DNA of 64,000 nucleotides, taken from positions 124,001 to 188,000 of the forward strand of contig NZ_CAMFIA010000003.1 in NCBI RefSeq assembly GCF_945952405.1, given 5' to 3'. The position numbers and the translations under genes were made by a program. The notes below the pieces were generated by a model that was not told the origin of the DNA, ran no database searches, and saw nothing but the letters and a program-made list of their open reading frames with translations. Source of the stretch: an uncultured Stenotrophomonas sp. GTDB lineage: Bacteria; Pseudomonadota; Gammaproteobacteria; Xanthomonadales; Xanthomonadaceae. Each line of letters starts with the position of its first letter. Within the stretch, counting starts at the first letter, position 1. Positions 58,338-64,000 of this stretch are shown here, piece after piece.

Positions 58338-59366
58338 TTACTGTCCCAGTGCCTTGTGCAGGCGCGCCTTCCACTGCTCGGCGCTCATGATCGAAGCGTT
58401 GTCCCACTGGCCACGTGCATCCGGGCCCTGCGGGTAGGACGGTTCGAACATCTGCCAGACCAGCACCTGCGGCTTGTTCTGCTTGAACTCGGCCGATTCC
58501 AGGTACTCCAGCAGCATCACCCAGTGGCCGACGTTGCCGGGCTTCCAGTTCACCGATACCGGCCGGTCGATCAGGTTGGACAGCTTCTGCGGGAAACCGA
58601 AGTACGGCTGCACCATGCTGTGCCCGGTCACGTGCACCGGTGCCGGCGCATCGTCCAGCAGCGACTGCTGCTCGGCCTGGCGGCGCACGGTGAAGGTATC
58701 GCGACCGATCACCTTGCGCTGCTCGTCGGTGAGGAACAGTTCGGCCAGGTCACCGAAGCGGCGCTCCTTGATCTCGCTGCCCAGTGCCAGGCCGGTACCG
58801 GCCTGGCCGGCCAGGGTCGGCACCTGCTCCTTGATGCGGGCGGCAACCGCAACCGCAACCGCATCGGCCGCCGGCTGCGTCCAGTGCTGATCGCTGCGGT
58901 AGAACACGTCCTGGCCGGCCTGCTTGACCTGGCGCATCGCCTGCAGCGCATCGACCGCCGGCACTTGTGCCTTGGTCAGGCCATCCAGCTCCAGCGCGTA
59001 ACGGCCACGCACCGGATCGCCCAGGCGCTTGCCCTCGGGCAGCTTGTCTTCATAGAACAGCGCCTTGTCCGGCAGTACCAGCACCTGCAGCTTCACCCCG
59101 GCCGCGGCCAGCGCACGCTGGGCTTCGGCGATCAGTGCGGTATTGCGGGCGACCGCGGCAGTGTCCACCTCGGTCAGGCTGCCCCAGGCCGGGAACAGCC
59201 AGCCGTCCTTGCCGGTCAGCACGATCGACGAATCCTGGTTGGCCGCCGCGACCGGCGCGGCCGGAGCCTGCGCCTGCAGCGGGCCGGCCACGGCAAGCGC
59301 AGCCAGTGCGGCCAGCAGCAGCGCGCGCGGGCGCAGCCTCGGGGTTGAAACGGAAACGAGCTTCAT
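58338..59366 (-). CDS. AlgJ/AlgX-like SGNH O-acyltransferase (second paralogue)
   Basis: The 342-residue protein has a signal peptide or anchor (about 12-33, ALLLAALAALAVAGPLQA) and a periplasmic SGNH-like domain. Visible motifs are GKDGWLFPAWGSL, VLVLPDKALFYED, the D-x-H motif YRSDQHWTQPAADAV (D159, H161) and VTGHSMVQPYFGFP with S250 as likely nucleophile. This is the AlgJ/AlgX/WssI pattern, so it probably transfers the acyl group from the MBOAT protein to the polysaccharide. Confidence 0.87.
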   Translation of the reverse strand: MKLVSVSTPRLRPRALLLAALAALAVAGPLQAQAPAAPVAAANQDSSIVLTGKDGWLFPAWGSLTEVDTAAVARNTALIAEAQRALAAAGVKLQVLVLPDKALFYEDKLPEGKRLGDPVRGRYALELDGLTKAQVPAVDALQAMRQVKQAGQDVFYRSDQHWTQPAADAVAVAVAARIKEQVPTLAGQAGTGLALGSEIKERRFGDLAELFLTDEQRKVIGRDTFTVRRQAEQQSLLDDAPAPVHVTGHSMVQPYFGFPQKLSNLIDRPVSVNWKPGNVGHWVMLLEYLESAEFKQNKPQVLVWQMFEPSYPQGPDARGQWDNASIMSAEQWKARLHKALGQ

Positions 59367-59387
59367 CGGCAGTTCCTTCTTGCGGAG

Positions 59388-62213
59388 TCAGTAGTACAGG
59401 GTGGCGGTGGCGAACAGGCCCTTGGCCCGCTGGGTATCGCCCCCACCGATGGCAAAGCGGTACGACACCGACAGGTCCAGGTAGGACCGCGCCGCGTTGT
59501 AGTGGTCTTCGCGGAACCAGTAGCGCAGGCCGACGCCGGGGCCGGCGCCGAGCGACCAGCTGCGCTGGGTATCGGACAGCGCGAACGACTGCGTGCCGAT
59601 GCCGGGATAGTCGATGCCACGCACCCGCGAGCGCTGGTCCTGCCAGTCCGCGCCCAGCACCAGGTACGGGGTCAGCAGCCAGCGGGTCTGGTCGGCACCG
59701 AAGCGGTAGTTGCGGCCGGCCCGCAGCTCGGCCGCGGCGAAGGCCTGCTGGCGGCGCAGGCGGCCGTTGGATTCGCTCACCCGCTGGCCCGGGTTGCCGT
59801 TGGCATCCAGCGCATCGATGGTGAAGTGGGCGCGGTTGTCATCCCAGCTCAGGCCGGCCTGGGCATAGCCACTGACCGTCCACCACTGGGTGACGTCGGT
59901 GCGTACGCCGGTGCCCTTGTAGAAGCCGTAGGTGGCGTAGGTCATCCAGCCGCCAGCACTGTCGTTCAAGCGGTAGCGGGCCAGCAGGTTGGCCTGCAGC
60001 GGGCGCTCGGACTCGATCTGGATCTGGCAGCGCATCGCCGCCGAATCGGCGTAGATGCCGCCACGGCGGGTCGCGCTGCCCAGGAACTGGCGGCGCTCGA
60101 GGCCGACGCTGAGGCCGGTCTGGCCGAACGCATAGCGCACGCCGAACGAACCGATGGTGGACGGCCAGCCCGCGATCGAACGCGATCGGCTGAGGCGCTC
60201 CGCGCGTTCACGGGTATCCGGCGTCTCCACCCCGGTGCATGGGTCGACGAACAACAACGACTCGAAGGTGCCGCCCGCGTCATACAGCGTATTGGAGAGG
60301 CGCGCGTAGGCTTCCAGCGTACCGTGCTGGTTGTTGGTCACCTGCGGACGCCAGAACGCTTCCAGCGTGCCGAACACCGACGCGCCAGGCGTGCTGGTCG
60401 ATGCACCGCCGAGGTTGGTCGCGGCCTGGCGCGAGCCTCGATAACCGGCTGCTGCGGTCATGCCCCAGGTCCGCGAGTAATTGGCGATGGCACTGCGCGT
60501 GTTGTAGCGCTGCGTCTTGTCCAGCGGCAGCTGCCCGGCATCGGCGGCATCGATCGCACCGCGCAGCAGGGTCACAGCCTGGCTGTGATCGCCAGTGGCG
60601 GCGCTGGCATAGGCCTGGTCCATCACCACGGTCTTGGGCGCCTTGCCGGTCGCCTCGGCGGCACGGAAGTCGGCCAGCGCCAGCGCCGGCTCACGTGCGG
60701 CCTGGTTGAGGTAGCCGCGCTGCATCAGCAGGCCGGCATCGTCGGGGTGCGCGGCCAGCGCGGTATCCAGGCGCTGCCGCGCCTCGGCCTGCTGGCTGCG
60801 GTTGCCGGCGGCCAGGGTGGTGGTCAGCAGGCCCTGCAGCGGCACGCTGTCCGGCGTTTCCTGCACTGCCTGCCGGGCTTCGATGATGGCCTGCTGGTAG
60901 TCCTGCCGTCCGTAGGCCGCATAGGCGCGCTGGGACGCACCGCCATCCCCCTGCAGGTCGGCCGGCATCACCTCGCACTGGGTGCCATACGGGGTATCGC
61001 GGCACTGCTGGAACGGCGCCGGGTACGACTGCAGGGTCAGGGTCTGGCCGGCACGCGCGGTACGGATCGCCTTGGCCCGCTCGGCCACCGCCTGGCGGAT
61101 GCCCTGCCGGGCCTTTTCGTCCTCGTCGGCCAGCGTGTCGGCCTGCAGCGGTGCCAGCAGCGTGCTGGCACGCTCGCGGTCACCGGCCGCCACCGCCGCA
61201 TCCACCGCCAGCAGGCGCACGTTGCGCTGCTGCTGGCCATCCAGCCAGTCCTGCTTCAGCGCGGCATCGAAATCGGCATTGGCCTGCGCGGTTTCGCCCT
61301 GGCGCTGGCGCAGGTAGGCGCGCATCACCAGTGCAACGGTGTCGTCCTGGTCGTTGTCCAGGGCATCGTCGGCAGTCTGCTCGGCGGCAGCCAGCTGCCC
61401 GTCCAGCAGCTGCGCGGTCATCAGCAGCAGGCGGTGCGAGGCCACACCGGGCGCACGCGCAACGGCCTCGCGGGCGAAGCCGGTGGCCGCAGCGAAATCC
61501 TGCGCGATCAGCGCCTGGTAGCCATCCTGCGCTGGCTTCACCGCACGCTGGCGCCCCAGCGCCACGCGCTTGGCGCGCAGATCGGCAACGTTGGGCGCGC
61601 CCAGCTGCAACGCGGTCGCCGCAGCGGCGTCGGCCTGCTCCAGCTGCTGCTGCGCTTCCAGCGAGGCCACCCACAGGATCGCCCACGCGCCCTGCTGTGG
61701 CTGCCGGCGGAAGGCCTGCTCGGCCTTGCTGGCGGCCACCGCCATCTGATCGTTGTTGTAGGCGGTGTAGGCCTCGGTGGCGAGTTCGAACGCCTGCTGA
61801 TACGCACGTTCGGCCGGGGTCTGGCGCGCGGCGGGGACAGCGCGGCCGCCCGCGCCGGCAGTGCCGCCGCGACCGGCCGCCGGGGCACTGGCCAGGCCGT
61901 CCAGCGCCGGGTCCTTCAGGCCAGCGTTCAGGGCATTGCGCGCCTGCTGGCGTGCCTCGTCGGCGCGACCGAGTTTCTGCAGGGCGTAGATCTGCAGCAG
62001 GCGCAGGCGCACCACATCCGGGCGCAGGCGCGAGGCTTCGCTGGCCTGCCGGTAGGCGGCGCTGTAGTCGCCGCGCTCGTAGGCGGCAAAAGCCTGCTCG
62101 GCCAGGCGGTAGGCCGGCCCGGACAACGGCAGCGGCGCGTCCGCCTGCGCGTAGGCCGGCGCAGCGGTGGCCAGGGCCACGGCAATGACGGTGGAGAGCA
62201 GCGTGGTCTTCAT
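59388..62213 (-). CDS. nfrA: NfrA-like outer-membrane polysaccharide secretin with TPR domain
   Basis: The 941-residue protein has a signal peptide (MKTTLLSTVIAVALATAAPAYA). TPR-type helical repeats occur at about 30-370 (AYRLAEQAFAAYERGDYSAA, AFELATEAYTAYNNDQMA) and again at 435-560. From about 590 to the C-terminal Tyr pair lies a beta-barrel region. Its C-terminal half resembles the NfrA (phage N4 adsorption protein A) C-terminal domain. E. coli NfrA serves as phage N4 receptor and, with NfrB, in export of a glycan. The start overlaps the nfrB stop by four bases. It could be compared with BcsC and PgaA, which share the TPR-barrel layout. Confidence 0.85.
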   Translation of the reverse strand: MKTTLLSTVIAVALATAAPAYAQADAPLPLSGPAYRLAEQAFAAYERGDYSAAYRQASEASRLRPDVVRLRLLQIYALQKLGRADEARQQARNALNAGLKDPALDGLASAPAAGRGGTAGAGGRAVPAARQTPAERAYQQAFELATEAYTAYNNDQMAVAASKAEQAFRRQPQQGAWAILWVASLEAQQQLEQADAAAATALQLGAPNVADLRAKRVALGRQRAVKPAQDGYQALIAQDFAAATGFAREAVARAPGVASHRLLLMTAQLLDGQLAAAEQTADDALDNDQDDTVALVMRAYLRQRQGETAQANADFDAALKQDWLDGQQQRNVRLLAVDAAVAAGDRERASTLLAPLQADTLADEDEKARQGIRQAVAERAKAIRTARAGQTLTLQSYPAPFQQCRDTPYGTQCEVMPADLQGDGGASQRAYAAYGRQDYQQAIIEARQAVQETPDSVPLQGLLTTTLAAGNRSQQAEARQRLDTALAAHPDDAGLLMQRGYLNQAAREPALALADFRAAEATGKAPKTVVMDQAYASAATGDHSQAVTLLRGAIDAADAGQLPLDKTQRYNTRSAIANYSRTWGMTAAAGYRGSRQAATNLGGASTSTPGASVFGTLEAFWRPQVTNNQHGTLEAYARLSNTLYDAGGTFESLLFVDPCTGVETPDTRERAERLSRSRSIAGWPSTIGSFGVRYAFGQTGLSVGLERRQFLGSATRRGGIYADSAAMRCQIQIESERPLQANLLARYRLNDSAGGWMTYATYGFYKGTGVRTDVTQWWTVSGYAQAGLSWDDNRAHFTIDALDANGNPGQRVSESNGRLRRQQAFAAAELRAGRNYRFGADQTRWLLTPYLVLGADWQDQRSRVRGIDYPGIGTQSFALSDTQRSWSLGAGPGVGLRYWFREDHYNAARSYLDLSVSYRFAIGGGDTQRAKGLFATATLYY

Positions 62214-64000
62214 GCCGTTACGACTCCGGGAGGCGGTGACTGCAGCAACGCCGCACGACGGCGCTGCTCTTCCATGGCCTGGGCAACGGCCTCTTCGGTG
62301 GCGATGCCCTTGGTCACCAGGTAATCGCCGATGCGGCCATCACGCTGCGGCTTGTATTCGTCCAGCGCGATCTCGAAACGGGCATGGTCGATCAGGCGCA
62401 TTTCCACCAGCAGGTCGCCGAGCAGCGGCACGGTATCGATGCGCCACTGTTCGGCACCGCCGATCATGCGCAGGCCGGCGTTGATCTCGCTTTCGCGGGC
62501 CACGCTCTGTTCAACGTGGGCGCTGCCGGTTTCCTGCTTGAGCAGGGCCAGCGCAGCCTCGGACAGTGGATTGGCCACTGCCAGGCGCAGGGTGTCGTCC
62601 TGCAGCCGCGGCAACGGCAGCATGCGCCACTGCACGCAGGCATCAACGCTGACCGGGAACTCGCCCCGGGTCAGGTAATCGACATCGATCACCGCACGCT
62701 GCAGGTCACCCTGGAAGGCGATCGCCTCGGCCAGGGTTTCATCATCCAGCCAGCCCTGCGACAGCAGGATGCGGCCCAATGGCTGCTTGCGCCCGCCCTG
62801 CTGCTGCAGCAGCGCCTGCTCCAGGCGTTCGGGCTCGACCGCCTGCCAGGTGGTCAGCAGTTCGCCCAGCCGCTTGCGGGTCTGCACCAGCGCCGAGGCA
62901 TCGGGGAAGTCGTGCATGGTCTTGTCCCAGACCATGCGCTTGCCGAACAGCAGGTAGGCCAGGAACATCTTCCACGCCCGCGCGGTGGCCATGAAGTTGA
63001 CCATGTTGCCGACCACCATGCGCGGGATCGACATCAACGCGTGTTCCCAGCCGTACAGCCGGTTGACGAAGTAGAAACGCTGCGCCACGCGCGTGGCCAG
63101 CGCTGCGGTGGTCAGCAGTGCGATGTTCATCTGCCAGGTCCCGGCCTGGAACACGCTCGGGTACTGCAGGGTCCATACCCCGGTCACCTTCAGCACCCAG
63201 AACAGCAGCAGCTGCAGGAAGATGACATAGGCGATGATGCTGACGAAGGAGGTGATGATGCCCTTGCGGTCGCGCGCCAGCAGGTACTTGGTCGCCAGCG
63301 AACCGCGCCAGCCCAGTGTTTCCCAGCTCTGCAGGCCGATGCCCAGCACCCAGCGCGCCTTCTGCCGGTAGGACGCGCGGAAGTTGTCGGGGAAGTACTC
63401 GCGCACGCACAGCGCCATCTGCTGGGTGCGTTCGCGCACCGGCCCCCAGCCAAACCACGACGGCCGCCGCACCAGGAACTGCACCGGGAAGCGGGCGAAG
63501 ATCGAATGCATGCCCATCGCCGCCAGGCGCGCACCGACGTCGTAGTCCTCGGTGAGGCTGTCGGTGTTGAACGGCTGGTTGTCGGTCTGCTCGCTCAGCG
63601 CCAGCAGCGCGCGCCGCGAGAAACAGGTGCCGACACCGGCCGAAGGCACCATGCCGGACACGCTTTCGCGCACCACCAGGTCCTTGGCGTGCCATTCGGC
63701 GAACTCGTCCATGTAGACGCCGGCCACCAGCTCGTACCACTCGCGGTCCAGCGAGGTCACCGGCAACTGGATCATGTCCTTGCGCGGCAGCAGGTAGTTG
63801 AAGAAACGCAGCTCCATCGGGTGCAGCACGTCTTCGCTGTCATGCAGGATGACGCCAGCGAATTCGATGTCGTGGCGCTTCTCGTAGTCGAAGATCGACA
63901 GGATCAGCCAGTTCAGGCAGTCGGCCTTGCTGGTCGGGCCATCGTGCGGCACTTCCACCCGGCGCAGCCGCTTGTAGCGGCGGCGCATGCGCTCGACTTC
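62210..64000 (-). CDS. nfrB: NfrB-like membrane glycosyltransferase with MshEN motifs (5' end outside window)
   Basis: The frame is open to the right edge, so the N-terminus is missing; at least 596 residues are visible. The GT2 part shows HDSEDVLHP (D-x-D site), SLTEDYDVGARL and the QxxRW motif RQKARWVLG, followed by about four membrane helices. Counting from the Met at 63988, the cytoplasmic tail has two pairs of 24-residue MshEN motifs (RLGELL at 373 and PLGRILL at 403; LLGDLL at 522 and RIGDYL at 552), each pair spaced 30 residues. MshEN domains bind c-di-GMP, and E. coli NfrB is reported to be c-di-GMP-activated. Confidence 0.87.
   Translation of the reverse strand, partial: EVERMRRRYKRLRRVEVPHDGPTSKADCLNWLILSIFDYEKRHDIEFAGVILHDSEDVLHPMELRFFNYLLPRKDMIQLPVTSLDREWYELVAGVYMDEFAEWHAKDLVVRESVSGMVPSAGVGTCFSRRALLALSEQTDNQPFNTDSLTEDYDVGARLAAMGMHSIFARFPVQFLVRRPSWFGWGPVRERTQQMALCVREYFPDNFRASYRQKARWVLGIGLQSWETLGWRGSLATKYLLARDRKGIITSFVSIIAYVIFLQLLLFWVLKVTGVWTLQYPSVFQAGTWQMNIALLTTAALATRVAQRFYFVNRLYGWEHALMSIPRMVVGNMVNFMATARAWKMFLAYLLFGKRMVWDKTMHDFPDASALVQTRKRLGELLTTWQAVEPERLEQALLQQQGGRKQPLGRILLSQGWLDDETLAEAIAFQGDLQRAVIDVDYLTRGEFPVSVDACVQWRMLPLPRLQDDTLRLAVANPLSEAALALLKQETGSAHVEQSVARESEINAGLRMIGGAEQWRIDTVPLLGDLLVEMRLIDHARFEIALDEYKPQRDGRIGDYLVTKGIATEEAVAQAMEEQRRRAALLQSPPPGVVTA

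Noticed and set aside
59502-62324. Plus-strand open frame of 940 codons opposite nfrA
   Set aside because: Antisense shadow; no signal peptide, domain or ribosome site, while the minus-strand protein has a signal peptide, TPRs and a barrel.

Overview
The window looks like a chromosomal segment of a Stenotrophomonas species, most likely of the S. maltophilia complex. The grounds are very high GC at third codon positions, the Xanthomonadaceae-type gene orders (mraZ to lpxC with no murD, then dciA, an M23 peptidase and secA; an FMN riboswitch before ribE-ribBA-ribH-nusB-thiL), an Ax21-family protein, and many short palindromes ending in GTAG/CTAC of the kind described as SMAG/REP elements in S. 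maltophilia. No tRNA, rRNA, CRISPR array, transposase or prophage gene was seen.

Layout. 1-5.6 kb: the tail of an unknown gene, then (minus strand) a secreted alpha/beta hydrolase with a LytS/LytTR two-component pair, metF, a DUF4124 protein and a Nudix-ThiE fusion. 5.7-10.4 kb: secA, an M23 peptidase and dciA, with a structured stretch that could be a small RNA. 10.4-27.3 kb: one long minus-strand division and cell-wall (dcw) cluster, mraZ-rsmH-ftsL-ftsI-murE-murF-mraY-ftsW-murG-murC-ddlB-ftsQ-ftsA-ftsZ, followed by lpxC. Most junctions are 4-nt overlaps, and the front carries a clear promoter, MraZ-type repeats and a perfect DnaA box. 27.5-37 kb: NRDE protein, DM13 protein, rnpB, rsmI/lpoA/yraN, a YdjM-like membrane protein carrying a REP element inside its reading frame, an FAD oxidase and an acyltransferase-3/SGNH protein. 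37-46.9 kb: riboflavin, thiamine and one-carbon genes. 47-52 kb: RcnB-like protein, ettA, a purine permease and a DUF4434-like lipoprotein.

52-64 kb holds the most interesting region: at least nine tightly packed minus-strand genes that run off the right edge. They read, in transcription order, nfrB (membrane glycosyltransferase with MshEN-like c-di-GMP motifs), nfrA (TPR plus outer-membrane barrel), two AlgJ/AlgX-like SGNH proteins, an MBOAT acyltransferase, a carrier protein, an amino-acid-type adenylation enzyme, an AlgF-like protein and an acyl-CoA dehydrogenase. I infer a c-di-GMP-controlled exopolysaccharide pathway joined to a carrier-protein-based acyl or aminoacyl decoration system. 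The combination does not match any described operon I can name.

Short repeats are a second theme. GTAG-type elements sit in most gene junctions outside the dcw cluster, in one case inside a reading frame, in one case supplying a stop codon, and in one case over the -35 region of rnpB. A second palindrome family (arms starting GGGGTC) and a perfect 71-bp palindrome occur as well.
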